Part shown: one piece after another, positions 20,986-32,084 of the stretch | Numbering within the stretch: the first letter of the stretch is position 1 | Layout: each line of letters begins with the position of its first letter | NCBI GenBank assembly: GCA_016271365.2 | Contig: CM057451.1 | Location: 494,253,501-494,317,500, forward strand | Reading direction: 5' to 3' | DNA: 64,000 nucleotides | Source: Neoceratodus forsteri | Taxonomy: Eukaryota; Chordata; Ceratodontiformes; Ceratodontidae | Notes under the pieces: generated by a model | Told to the model about the DNA's origin: nothing | The model's input: the letters and a program-made list of their open reading frames with translations, nothing else | Database searches by the model: none | Position numbers and translations under genes: made by a program

Positions 20986-22015
20986 AAAGGCAGAATGGTT
21001 GTTTTATATGTGAAGGAGGGCATGAAGGCCACTGAGATACAGAGGCAACGGAGGGGACAATGAAGGGCTGGAGGTACTGTGAGTCAGCCTAGAGGTGTGG
21101 TCAGGGGCTGTTATCCACACAAGGGTGATGTACAGGCCTCCAACACAGGAAGGATCTAGACAGAGCCCTCGGGGGAGCCATTAGTAAATGACCAGCAAGG
21201 GGAAAGTTTTGATAATGGGGAACTTTAATGTGCTGGATGTATAGTAGATTGGGGCATTCTCGCTGCAGGTTCATCAAGAGGCAAGGTCATCCTCAACTCC
21301 TCACAAAGGGCATTTCTCAGGCAGCTGGTTTTGGAAACCACTAGGAATGGGGCAGTGCTGGACCTGGTACTTTCAAAAAGAGACAACATTGCTGACATCA
21401 CAGTGGGTTGTCCCCTGGTTACAAGTGATTACTTACTATGTGGTTTAGCATACAGATAGGACAAGGGAAAAAAAAACACATTCAAATGAGGGTCCTGGAC
21501 TTCAGAAAGGCAAATTTTAAGGAAATGGGAAACTATCTCAGAGAATGCTTCAAAAGGTGGGGAAGGCAAAGAGGGAGTGGAGGCTCAATGGAAAAAAATT
21601 AAGGAAGGTAAAGCCCAGACAATGGCATGCTTTTTTTTACGTAAGTGAGCAAGAGAAAGAGAAGAGGCCATTATGGTTCTCCAAGGAGGTGGCATAGAAA
21701 GCAAAGAAGAAGAAAACAGAATTTAGAAAGTACAAGGAGACCCAAAAGGATGAAGACAGTGAGGTATATCTGGCAAAACAATGAGAAGCAAGAAGGAGGG
21801 TGAGGGCAGCTAAAGCACTAAAAAGGGAGAGGATGGCTAAGGAGTTAAATAAAGGGGACACGACCTTCTTCAGGTATATAGGGGAAGAAGGAAGACAAGA
21901 GGAGGGACAGTGATGATCAGGAGGGCAGGGGTGACTGCACAGAAAGATCAAAAGAAAACAGAACTACTAAATGCTTACTTCTGCTTGGTCTTCACGGTAG
22001 AGGGTGAGGGGGAAT
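20986..22015 (+). pseudogene. CR1 ORF2, rest of endonuclease and linker
   Basis: After the L1, the CR1 endonuclease continues as KGRMVVLYVKEGM, then, with frameshifts, VILNSSQRAFLRQLVLETTRNGAVLDLVLSKR in pieces (near 21,290-21,390), ITVGCPLVTSDYLL (the SDH region, His lost), and the linker (LWFSKEV-like text near 21,680, TTFFRYIG-like near 21,870, LLNAYFCLVFT near 21,968). These are the motifs seen in the CR1 copies at 2,243 and 7,535, in the same order. The frame is heavily broken. Confidence 0.75.
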
Positions 22016-23360
22016 GAACCAACATGCTGCAGTAAGCAACAGTGAGAGGAGTGAGTGTGCAGAAGCCCAGACAGAAAAGGTATGCATACTCCCCCACTGC
22101 CAAACCCCGAAAGGGCTCAGACTGTCCCACCACGGAGGTGGAAAAATTACCTAAAAAGAAAAAAATCGGGGCCCATAGAGCTCAGCTCTCCAAAATTTGC
22201 TCAAGCTCACCCTGACCACCCATCCTCCTGAACTCTTAATGCAGATAGCCTAAGCACCTGGTGGTGGTGTCCCAGGTCTAATACCTGCCTAATTGACTAA
22301 CCTAGGTCCTGCCTGATCAATTCTCTACTGCTTAAACTAGGCTCTGCTCAAAAGTGCATTCCCCACGCACTTTGCAACATTTATAAATGTACTGGCACAG
22401 TTTTACCAGCAATACAACTGGAGTTTAAACTCTCATGCAACAAAGATGCTTATACAATATAGTAGCATTCTCACTCATAAATCACAATGAACCATCAGCA
22501 TCAAGAGATACAGCAACACTATTAACAGTACATTTTACATGGAGTCAAACCCCTCGTTAAATGTCCCAACTAGTAAATGTCTCAATCAAATCAATACTAG
22601 CATTTTAAATGTCCCTGATATTAGTCCATATGAACCATAAAAAGATAAATCAAAAAGATTCAGTCTCACTCATCTGTAGTCTTCAGGTGGGGATATCAGT
22701 ACTCCAGGTTCCACTGAACTCTTGGGCCACAACAGCTCACTGCCTAGTGAAGTAGTAATGGGGATCTTGCCTTATACAGGGGTAACCAAAGGAATCACAT
22801 GCCTCCATACAGTACCGGGCACGTCCTCCATCCAGGTCATGCAAAAGAGTGCAATTCTTGGTTCAAGTCAATCCCTAGTAGACACTCCATTCACAGATCC
22901 CCATCGCCACATGCTAGGCCTGTCGCAATGCAATGATGAAACTGTGCACATCTAGATCATGCTTGCGGTAAATTGTCTGAAGGATAGCTCTAAACACCCA
23001 TTCCTTCCTCTTGTCCTCAATGATGTCCCAGATACGTTCTGGCAAATAAGGGTACTCAATCATACTGCGGGTACTCCTCTTTGACCTGCCTTCTGAAGAT
23101 GCTCTTCACCTGAGACCACTCTGGCAAACTCCAGAAGGGTGTTCTGGGAGCCTGACCTTGCAGGAGTCATGTGCCTTCCCAATACTGCTGCTCCCAGTGC
23201 TTCTGCTCTTGAATCTGCCTGAATGTCTCTTTAGGACTAGGTCAGGGGGTGCAGCATGGTGGGGAACCCCCTTTTGGAGATAAGATCACTGAGTGGTAAG
23301 CCACGGAACAGCCCTTTTCTGACTCCTCCTCCCAACCATCTTCAGTCTCTATCTCTGGCA

Positions 23361-23957
23361 TCACCTGTAGACCCTCACTCTCTGACTACGAAGGTGGTCC
23401 TCCTCAGGTGGGTTCACCAGGGGTTCTGGTGACTGGCAGTGACTCACTGATGGCGCAGCACCAAATGTCTCTGAAGAGGGGCCTGAAGGAACTTGGTGCT
23501 GCCCTGAAGTGGTCTCAGAGGGTCTTATCGATTCCAGTTCACTGAACTGGTCTGGTGCACAGTAATCCTCTGGGGTCATTAACTTAAATGTAGAACTGCT
23601 ATATGGTACTTGGTCTGATGGTTCAGGAGGCAAATCACCACCTTGGGGGGCAGTCTCCATCTTTGTACTAGAAACAGTGACTTCTGACTCCCACTGGGGG
23701 CCCATCTGCACAAATAGTCTCTCCCATTCCTCCGCTATGGCCTCTTCAGATTCCAGAGAAGTGGTGAACTGGCTCAGCCATTGCTGTGGGTATGGAGGGG
23801 ATTGATACCCACAAAATCTTTGCTTACTCTCATGACACCATTTACTCACAAGCAGGGGCTCCACGTCTTGCCCTTTATTATGACATGGGACACACTCTTT
23901 AATGGTTGTGAACTGGCCATCAACTCCACTTCCATTTGAACACCTGGGATGGCACCA
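23361..23957 (-). CDS. Unrecognised open frame, Cys-rich start and acidic/Ser-Pro-rich body
   Basis: I do not recognise this protein. The minus-strand frame is open from 23,957 to the stop at 23,361, about 198 codons; the first plausible starts are internal. The N-terminal third has Cys pairs (WCHPRCSNG, KECVPCHNK, KWCHESKQRFCGY) that could bind zinc. The rest is acidic and rich in Ser, Pro and Glu. Downstream on the same strand, in other frames, are QEQKHWEQQYWEGT and a stop-free 48-residue stretch (about 23,063-22,925) containing YLPERIWDIIEDKRKEW, which looks like once-coding sequence. It sits in a repeat block and is more likely a decayed element gene (gag-like, for example) than a host gene. 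Confidence 0.3.
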   Translation of the reverse strand, partial: WCHPRCSNGSGVDGQFTTIKECVPCHNKGQDVEPLLVSKWCHESKQRFCGYQSPPYPQQWLSQFTTSLESEEAIAEEWERLFVQMGPQWESEVTVSSTKMETAPQGGDLPPEPSDQVPYSSSTFKLMTPEDYCAPDQFSELESIRPSETTSGQHQVPSGPSSETFGAAPSVSHCQSPEPLVNPPEEDHLRSQRVRVYR

Positions 23958-24855
23958 TTACATCCAAAGCAGAGGGTCCTTGAGCCATGAATGGTATACT
24001 GCCCTTGCACTGCAAATACAGTTCAAATTTGTGTCACATCTATGGGAGCCCAATACAAGTACTGACACAGTGATCACACAGATCCTCACCACCAAAACAC
24101 AGCAACACGTGGCAGGAAATCAGCAGCCCCGACCAGGTTTGCCTAGCAAATCCAGTCCATACTCTGGGGCCCAGTCCATTTGCATAGTCCTCACATGAAC
24201 TGACCACAAGCTGTTCATCACCAGCTCCCCAAGCACCGATATCCTCTGAAGGCACAAAATTCCTCAACCCTCCAGTGCCATATTGGCCACTACAGTTCAC
24301 TTTGCTCAGTACACAACAGTCCATGGCCTCCCATCGCACCATGAGGCCACTCTAGTGCAGGAAAGGCACCTGCAGAAAATCCCAGATGAGCCCGCAAGTG
24401 CAGCCTACCTCCTCCCTGGTATTGAGAGGAATGATGGTAGAATGTCCGGGGGGGGGGGGGCACCACAGTAGAAACTAACTTGATAACTTACACTGGGATC
24501 CTTGGGTGCATCAACTTCCACGGGCAGGCTGGAAAGTAAATATCTGTTAGCAGCTCCAGTTAAGGTGACAATAAAATGCAACACGTATAAAACAACAAGC
24601 AAATGATCCTTTAATAACAGTTAATAGCTCCGGGAGCTTTACAGGAAAGCATCCCAAGCTGGGTTTTGTAGTGCAGGACAGGAGAGTCTGTTATATTAAA
24701 GTCCCAACTCTGTTCTCCAGTTCATACACAGCGTCCATATCCAAGGGGCATAAACCAGATGACCCCTAAAAGCAGGCAGCACGTATTTCACGCTGAGCAT
24801 TTCCCCCCAAAAAACAGCACACTCCCAAAGGCAGCATTTCACTTTGCTCCTAGGT

Positions 24856-24857
<2 letters not shown>

Positions 24858-24894
<37 letters not shown>

Positions 24895-24906
24895 TCTCTC
24901 ACTCTC
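24858..24906. repeat. CT/GA microsatellite
   Basis: An almost perfect run of about 16 CT dinucleotides at 24,858-24,889, followed by short imperfect CT runs to 24,910. Confidence 0.9.
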
Positions 24907-25607
24907 TCTCTTGCAGTACCCCAAACTGAAATGCACTCCACTTGGCCATAACTCCACATCTTGAACGACTGCCCCACAAACTACTGGACACATCCCCAAG
25001 GGGTAGTCTGTCACTCACCTCAAGTTACCATGGCACAGAAAGCAGAACTCTATCTGAGGCCCTACACATTCCCTTCAGGCCACAGATCCTTGCAGTTTGA
25101 GCTCCTGGGGGCTCATAGTTCTTGGTGGTAGTTTCCCACAAGGGACATGAAATCCCCAAAACTCTCTGTGCTCTGCCAACCACTCTGTCATGACACGAAC
25201 CCACAACAGCTACTTAATTTGTGATCCTGCAGGCTCACAACTTCCTCCACAGAGGGGAAAAGGCTTCTTCTCTACACATGGCTGCCACCATATCTTCTCC
25301 CTTGATCTTCTGTCTTCCTCAGCAGACTCCCCAAAACTTTAATGCATCAAGTGGTCAATCCACCCTGCTCCTCCTACATCACTAGCTCCTTCCCACCCGC
25401 ATGCTCCCATACTGGCCAAAAAGCCCACCCCACCCACAGTGCATTGTTAATGCAGACAACTTCCTGGTTGAAGAAAATGCCACCCTTTAAGGGCCTGAAC
25501 AGCTGTACCCCAACCAAATATTCAATGGTGTACAAATTAGTATACCGACTCTGGCACTCTAACCCAGAGGGGGGTTACACTAATCTCACAGATTTTTTTT
25601 TTTTTAC

Positions 25608-26438
25608 TTGATTACCAGGGAGGTGACTCAAGGGAGAGCAGTGGACATGGATGTAGCTTATCTGGACTTCAGTAAAGCTTTTGCTCCTGTACCACACAAG
25701 AGGCTAGTTAAGAAACAAAGCAGCCTGGGGGTTGGGGAGAAAGGGATAAGCTGGGAATCAAACTGGTTAAGGAATAGGAAGCAAAAGGTGGTAGTAAATG
25801 GTAGTCAGATGATGGGAGAGTGACTAATGGAGTACCAGAGGGTTCAGTGTGGGACCGATCCTCTTCAGTGTCTTCATAAGTGACACTGCAGAAGAGTTTG
25901 AGGGTAAGATGTGTCTCTTTGTGGGTGATACAAAAATATGCAACAGGCTTAGCACTCAGGAAAGGGTGGAGAGAATGCAAATGGACCTGAGGAAACTGGA
26001 AGAACAATCTAGGTGGTGGCAGCTGGGTTTCAATGCCAAGAAGTGCAAACTTATGCACTTAGGGCTGCAGATCTCAGGAGCTGTGTATAAGATAGGGGGA
26101 GCAGAGCTTACAGTCACTAAGCAAGAACTAGACCTAGGAGACATCATATCTGATGATCTTAAGGTAACTAGGCAGTGTTACAAAGCAGTGGGAAAGGCTA
26201 GCAGGAATCTGGGGGCATTGTAAAGGTGATTTCTAGCAGGAAGAGGGAGGTGGTGCTGCCATTGTATTGCTCACAAGTGAGGCCCCACCTGGAGTACTTT
26301 GTCCAGTTCTCAAGACTGCACCTCTGCAAGGACATAGAAAAGGTAGAGGCAGTACAGAGGATGGCAATCAAACTGGTGAGTTGGTTGCACAAGAAGCCAT
26401 ATGAGGAAAAGGCTGCAGGAACTCAACATGTACTCCCT

Positions 26439-26480
<42 letters not shown>

Positions 26481-26755
26481 CAAGTTGAAACCTTCAAGTA
26501 CTTCACAGGCGTGAACAAGGTGCAAGTGGACAGTCTGCTTCAGAGAAAGGAAGGCACTAGAATAAGGGGGTAAGCACTGAAGCTAAGAGGGGGAGATTTA
26601 GGAGAAATGTGTGGAAATACCTCTTCACAGAAAGGGTGGTAGATGACTGGAACAGCCTGCCAGAGGAGGTGTGGGTGTAAAGACTGTGGGGAGCTTCAAG
26701 CATTCATGGTATAGGCATAGGGGTATATTAGGCAGAGGAGTGGGGGAAGGAGTGA
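25608..26755 (+). pseudogene. CR1 ORF2, reverse transcriptase palm to C-terminus
   Basis: The open pieces are 25,608-25,823 (VAYLDFSKAFAPVPHKRL, motif A with Asp of the second D changed to Ala), 25,849-26,223 (GPILFSVFISDTAEE, then the catalytic FADD as FVGD, and FNAKKCKLMHLG), and 26,226-26,573 (REVVLPLYCSQVRPHLEYFVQF). The C-terminal VDDWNSLPEEV-like block and FKHSWYRHRGILG follow to 26,750. A GA microsatellite (26,444-26,478) has expanded inside the coding region and replaces a few codons. The missing fingers are explained by the unclassified block to the left. Confidence 0.8.
26444..26478. repeat. GA microsatellite inside CR1
   Basis: About 16 GA dinucleotides at the position where related CR1 copies read GGAGGGAGAGGGGG, so the array grew from an existing purine tract in the element. 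Confidence 0.9.
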
Positions 26756-27135
26756 CACCTACAGTATTTATTTATTTATTTGCTTTTGTTAACCAGGTTA
26801 GCACACTAGACAGCAAGTGCCTATTTTCAGGTGCGACCCGGGAGGTTACAGAGTACATAAGAAACACAATACAGAGTCAGGGTACATACAGGCCCACGAA
26901 CAAGTGGGTGGAACAGCAACATGGTACAACTGTCATTTCATAGTAAGGTATGCAGTAAGCAACAGGATATAAAACAGCAGTAGAGGTAGGTTAGCAACAG
27001 GTAACACCATGACAGAGAATACAACAAAATACATGAGAGTACGTGAGCGCCTAACATTAGAGAGAATGCGCTTCACACATTGTGCAGCTAGATGTGGGAA
27101 GTGCTATGACAGGACCGCCTCCCCACCAGGAGGGC

Positions 27136-27545
27136 TTAAAGGGGAAGTAAACATTGCAGGGGTCACTCAAAGTGTGAAAGAACAAGACAAGAGCATTCAA
27201 ACGAGTTGCTAGGCTTAGCTTTAGGTGTCAGGAGTCCTGAGATATGAATATCAAATTATCTGTAAATGAAAACAAAGCAGCAGCCATTTCATGTAACCTT
27301 GAAACAGAAGTGATGTCACTGAGGGCCATCTCTATGTTGTTCATTATAACTTGCCCTCAGTGACATCACTTTCTGTCTCAGGATCCCATGAAATGGCTGC
27401 TGCCTTGTTTTGATTTTTAGAGTATTTAGATATTCATATCTCAGTACTCTGGACACCTACAAGGAAGTTCCATACCTCATTTGAAATATATTCTTATGGG
27501 CTTTCACAATTTGAGAGACTCCTGCAATGTTTACTTCCCCTTTAA
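27136..27545. mobile_element. T2/Kolobok-type MITE, 410 bp
   Basis: The ends are perfect 24-bp inverted repeats: TTAAAGGGGAAGTAAACATT from 27,136 and its complement ending at 27,545. TTAAAGG with purines following and a TTAA target site are the signature of the T2 family of Xenopus MITEs, assigned to the Kolobok superfamily. The inside is also palindromic: TGATGTCACTGAGGGC at 27,311-27,326 faces GCCCTCAGTGACATCA at 27,353-27,368. It lies in the 3' UTR of the minus-strand L2 and has no coding capacity. Confidence 0.85.
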
Positions 27546-27643
27546 ATGCATTATGCAGGTAAACAGCAGAGATTAGCAGCGGTCAGTGTATCAACACACG
27601 GTCTCCCAAGTGTATCCGGGGGGAGGGAGAGACTATTCTGGAA

Positions 27644-30600
27644 CTATGTAGCACAAAGACAGGCAGCGGTGGCTTTAAGGAAGTTCCAGAGGGATATTTT
27701 GAAGCAGGGATGGGAGGGAGATGCACGTACAAGGGCGGGAAAGGAGTTCCACAGCCTAGGCACATAGACGGAGAAGGCCCGGTCACCTGTGAGGGTGCGG
27801 GTCTTAGGAACCAGGCGGATCTGAGTAGCACTAGATCGTAGGTGGTAGGCAGGGGTATCATATTTGAGAGGGAGGGCAAGTGCAGAAGGAGTGGCCATTC
27901 TAACTATGTTATCAACGAAGTTGCCAAGGACAAATGCATGGTGCTTTTCAGGGGGGAGCCACTGCAGCCGGGAGTAGAGCTCATAGCGATGTGTAAGGCG
28001 AGGTGCGGAGAGTGCAAAGCAGCAGATGTTGTTGTAAGCAGTATCCCACTTTGCTAGGCTAGAATTCGGGACTGGAGCAAAGGCTACGAGCCTGTAGCAA
28101 AGTGTGGGAAGGAGTATCCCCCTGGCTATGGCGAGGCGAGCAGCCGGGGTGAGGCAATCTTTTGCCCTGTAGGCAAGTCCAAGCTTCCCATTTGTGGCTT
28201 TACAGATATTCCGAAGGTGCATGGTAAGATTCAGTTGTGGATCGAGGGTAACACCTAGGTACTTAACGGCATCGGTGACTGGCAGGAGGGAGCCATTAGC
28301 TCCATATATCGTTAGAGAAGTAGGGCGGGAAGTGGTTTTGACCACTGAACCAAAGAGCATGGCCTGGGTCTTATCCAGGTTGATGGTGAGCTTGTATCCC
28401 TCCAGCCAGTTCTGGATATGATTGAAGTCTGAGTTCAGTCAGGAGTTGATGCTAGAAATGTCCTGAGAACTGTATAGTACGACAAGGTCATCCACATATA
28501 GAGTTGGGTGCCCGTAGGTAGCAACGGAGGGCAGCTCATTTATGGAAAGGGAAAACAGAATGGGTCCAAGGACAGATCCCTTGGGGACCCCAAAGTTGAC
28601 GAGGGAGAGGGCAGAGAGGGTACGGTTGAAGCAGTATTGCTGCCTTCCCCCAAGGTAGTCGGAGAACCAGGCTAGGGCTCGGTGGGAGAATCCGAGGGAC
28701 TGAAGAGTGGTATGGAGGAGGGAATGGTCAACCCGATCGAAGGCCTTAAGAGAGGTCGACGAAGATGGCTCTGGTCAGTTTGCCTTGGTCAGTGGCTGAC
28801 CGGATCTCAGGGGTAACCATGGCAAGTGCAGTCGATGTGCTATGCCCCTTCCTAAAGCCAAGCTGGGCTGGGTAGAGAACTGCATAACCCTGAAGGTAGT
28901 GGGAGAGTTGAGAGGCAACTGCCTTTTCAAGGAGCTTACAGGTTGCCGAGAGTATGGTGATGGGGCGATAATTTTTCATATCCTTGGGGTCTCCTTGTTT
29001 GTAAACAGGGACAACCTTGGCAACTTTCCAAATGTCAGGTATGATCCCCAATATAAGTGAAGAGTTAAATATATGAGTCATCGGCCTGGTGAGGAAGGGA
29101 GCCCCCCAAGCTCAGCAGCTTTGGTTTGAAGCTGTCGTGACCTGCACCTGTGTGATGGGATAGCCCGGCTAGGAGCTCCTGGGTCTCCCCAACTGAGATC
29201 CGTTTGAGGTAGAATGGCGGCCGGGAGGGGGGGGTGCCCATCATGCCGTATAGGGGCAGAGAGTCGGGAAGACGGAGGAGTGGGCAGGTCAGTGAACATG
29301 CAGTTAAATGCAGTGGCAATAGTATGGGGGTTATTGCAGTTGGACCCCCGATATTCATGTCGGTGGTCGTTTCCTTGGCAGACCCACAGACCAGGTTTTT
29401 GACGTTTTTCCAAAACCGTCGGGGGTTGTAGGCCGAGGTTAGCAGGGAAGATTTGCAGTAGTCACTCTTTGCGGTGTGTATGGCTCTCTTGCAGGAGTTT
29501 CTGAGCCACTGGTATTCGAGGAGATCATTATTGTTGCGGGAGATCTTGTGTTTCAAGCAGCATTTGTCTCTCTGCTTCATGAGGGAGTATAGTCCACCAT
29601 GGAGCCACTTTGTGACCGTTCTCCTCACCCTCCTTTTAGTGAGGGGGTGCATGCCTATTTTGCAAGGGGGCAAATACGGCTAGGAACTGATCAAGGGCTG
29701 CAACGGGGTCATTTGTAGCCATGACCCTAGACCAGTCGGCACAGCGTAGGTCATTGAGGTAATCATTTAGGATGAGCTTGGAATAGTCCCTCATCTGGAT
29801 CACTCTGCAGGGGACTTTGGGTGAGGAGGTGCCCCATTTGCAGTAGGTTGGAGAGTGATCTGAGATGACATCAGGGAGAGTTCCAGAGTGGACAATTCTG
29901 TCCAATCTGTTGCTTAGAACCCAGTCAATAAGTGAGCCTTTGTCCCCCAAGAGGAGATCCTAATGTGCCCCGTGATGATCTGGCTGAGAGCAAGGCCTGA
30001 CAGAAGAGGCTCAAATAGTTTGGTATTAGGCCACAGCCAGTTGAGGTTGAGGTCCCCCAGGATTAGCAGCTCATTTGAGCCAACCTTTTCTTTAAGGTGG
30101 TCAAGTAGAGTGAAGAGTCCTTGAACACCACCCTTCGGAGGGTTGTAGGCACAAACTAAGTCCACCTTTTTAGTGTTTCCAAGTAGGAGGAGTGAGTGGA
30201 GGAACTCACAGGCTGGGGGTTCAAGAGGTGAATGAGACACTGTAGACACGTTAAGGTGCGCCCTAAAATATAGGAACACGCCTCCCCCATGCTTACTGCC
30301 TGCCCTGTCACGCCAGATGAGGCTGTATCCCAGGAGGGCACACACGGAGTCGGGGATGCGAGGCTTCAGCCAAGTTTCCGTGATACCCATAATATCCGGC
30401 TTGTATTGGGCCGCCCAGGCCATGAGTTCTGCTAGGTTTTGTAGGATGCTGCGGATATTGAGGTGCGCTATTTTTAGGCCTTTAGCAGATATCCAGGGTG
30501 TGGGGGGCTTGAAGGAGTATGGGGTATACGAAGAACCTTGACAGCTGGTTAAGTTGCCAGCCTGTGCAAGTGGAGCTGTGGTCCCAGTCGTGTTGGGCAG

Positions 30601-30744
30601 CAGGAACGGGTGAGGTACCCAGCAGAGAAGATAGCCCAAGTGACGTGGCAATGCAGCCGGCATCAGCAGGTGTTGGCGCAGTGTGGCTGTCTTAGCCAGG
30701 TGCTGGCTAACAGGAAGACAAGGCAATTTCATTTTAGCGAGCAA
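27644..30744 (-). pseudogene. L2 ORF2p (endonuclease and reverse transcriptase), few frameshifts
   Basis: From ATG at 30,744: a Pro-rich leader, then endonuclease GLKIAHLNIRSILQNL, DIMGITETWLKP, GYSLIWRDRAG, HGGGVFLYF and LLILGDLNLNWL (30,744-29,914). After a frameshift, SLIDWVLSNRLD and DVISDHSPTYC, where the catalytic SDH is intact (29,950-29,636). The reverse transcriptase starts near 29,100 and includes VPVYKQGDPKDMKNYRPITIL, LGFRKGHSTSTAL and IFVDLS (29,081-28,746). A single-base shift at about 28,744 joins this to KAFDRVDHS. Then VPKGSVLGPILF and LYVDDLVVLY (catalytic YVDD, near 28,490). The last 238 codons (28,360-27,644) have the thumb and WLPPEKHHAFVLG block. Four frameshifts and one stop in 1,030 codons make it well preserved but inactive. 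Confidence 0.85.
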
Positions 30745-30770
30745 ATTGGGGGCCCACCCTAGGCGTCTGG

Positions 30771-31085
30771 TCTGGGGTGGACTATCCAGAGGGAACTCTG
30801 GAGATAAGTAGTTAGGAGTTGCAGAGACCAGGGGACAGGGCTAACTTTTAGAAACTAGGAGACAATGCAATTTGGAGAAAACAGGCTCATTTCTTACGTT
30901 TTAGACTAACAGGATTGAGCTAACAGGCAGATTACTACAGAGGGGCCTCTAGTGGTGAAAATGTATAGCCTGCAAATGGCAAAGTGGGCTGATTGGTTTT
31001 CGCACAACACGTGATATCTGCTATAAGACACAGTGATGACCATGGGTGGTGGTTGGGGTGGAGGGGCAGCCAGCAAAGCCGGCGG
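30771..31085. other. Possible 5' UTR of the minus-strand L2; otherwise nothing recognised
   Basis: No coding motif or repeat boundary could be placed here. The part next to 30,770 may belong to the L2 5' UTR on the minus strand. Confidence 0.4.
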
Positions 31086-31390
31086 GGCCAATCCTGCACG
31101 CAGCTCCTAGGCAGCGGAGCACCCCGCGTGGCATGGCAGTTTGCAAGGCCCTACCAGAAGTCCTCTTTAGGTGCTTTCAACAGTACTTATTTGCAAGGTA
31201 TTTCATGGTTTTTTTTTGGTATTTCACTTTGCTTTTGCCATCCGGCTTGCTTTAATCACAGCTTGCAGTGGAGCTCAGATGGAGAAGTTATCTGAGAGCA
31301 TAGTCTGGGGGTGGGGAGGCTGGGTTCATTAGCCCTTGCGACATCTGGGTCGGGACCCTCACAGGATCCAGGCATCCAATCTGTGGGAAA
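31086..31390 (+). repeat. Unclassified dispersed repeat, copy 1
   Basis: This 300-bp stretch, starting at CAATCCTGCACGCAGC (31,090), closely matches 32,085-32,390, including GGAGCACCCCGCGTGGCATG, TTTAGGTGCTTTCA and the GGACCCTCACAGGATCCAGG block. The match begins abruptly at CAATCCTGCACG in both copies, so this is a true element or duplication boundary. No coding motif is seen. Confidence 0.8.
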
Positions 31391-32084
31391 GAAGAGTTCA
31401 GGTAAGAATCATTTATAGCGTGGCAAGAGGGCGGGGGGTAGGGAAGGCATGCAAAATGGGAGGGGAACTGAACGGAACAGAGAAAGGACAGCGAGGAGCT
31501 GAAATCAAATATCTCTACAAAGCAGCTCAAAGGGTAAGGCTGTTACACCAGGAACTGAGTCCCCACACTCCCCCAAAACACCTTAAATCCTAGTAGTAGC
31601 GTATTTAAAGGCAATTTGCAGGGTTGAAAAACGCAGTAATGAAATTAACTAGCCCCCTGTTAAACCAATTTGGGAGAGAGACTGCAAAAGGCTGCCACTC
31701 CGCTAGCGCTCTCGAGTACAAATTCAGCAGGCAGAGTTACCAGCTACTGGAGTTAAGTGTAACCCACTGCCGAACATCTAGCAGGCTATGGTAGTGGTTC
31801 AGCCAGGGTTATATTAAAGCAGCATAAATCAAAACTTTGAGCAACCACAGTAAATAGCTTTACAGGCATTTATTTGAGCAGACAGTGAACTTCTTGGTTA
31901 TATAGAGAAAACAATGGAAATTTTGCGCTGAGATTTGGCGCCAATCTGCAAACACTATTCTTAATGAGAAAAGGCATCAGAGGATAAACATGCAGACATT
32001 GCAGTGTTCACTAAATCTGTAGCCTACAAAAACTATCAGCACATGTGGGGGGACAAAAAGAATTAAGCCCCTTTAAATATGACA
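31391..32084. other. Spacer between the two dispersed repeats, nothing recognised
   Basis: Short open frames only. The block contains no LINE or transposase motif that I can recognise. Confidence 0.5.

Larger units (their letters stand above)
22020..25605. mobile_element. Unclassified 3.6-kb block inside the CR1 reverse transcriptase
   Basis: This block replaces the fingers of the CR1 reverse transcriptase and has none of the LINE motifs seen elsewhere. Its right end on the minus strand begins GTGTAACCCCCCTCTGGG (25,579 downward). The minus strand then runs through a region without long frames (25,570-24,450), a CT/GA microsatellite (24,858-24,899), and a Cys-rich, Pro/Ser/Glu-rich reading frame (about 23,957-23,361). 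The layout, a non-coding kilobase followed by an open frame, would fit an LTR element on the minus strand, but I could not find a matching second LTR or a primer-binding site. Confidence 0.4.
12540..26760 (+). mobile_element. CR1-type LINE with esterase ORF1, split by an L1 and by an unclassified block
   Basis: Collinear CR1 parts on the plus strand are ORF1 (12,915-14,300), the start of ORF2 endonuclease (14,573-14,746), the rest of the endonuclease and linker (20,986-22,015), and the second half of the reverse transcriptase (25,608-26,755). The first gap is a full-length L1 with perfect target duplications, so the endonuclease reads straight across it. The second gap (22,020-25,605) replaces the fingers of the reverse transcriptase. 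The 3' UTR is missing because a minus-strand L2 abuts at 26,765. The 5' boundary near 12,540 is a guess. Confidence 0.75.
26765..30770 (-). mobile_element. L2-like LINE, nearly complete, minus strand
   Basis: On the minus strand this element runs from about 30,770 to a 3' tail at 26,765, where AACCTGGTTAACAAAAGCAAATAAATAAATA (complement of 26,765-26,800) ends the element. ORF2 occupies 30,744-27,644 and carries endonuclease, linker, reverse transcriptase and C-terminal domain. The 3' UTR is interrupted by a T2-type MITE (27,136-27,545). The 3' tail is shared with the SINEs at 36,621 and 62,221, which points to L2-driven SINE mobilisation. No target duplication was identified. Confidence 0.8.

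Noticed and set aside
22722..22955. Small open frame on the plus strand
   Set aside because: It overlaps the minus-strand coding-like remnant and has no motif.
24440..25580. Definite LTR on the minus strand
   Set aside because: The right edge starts GTGTAACCCCC, but no second copy, primer-binding site or pol motif was found, so it is listed only as unclassified.
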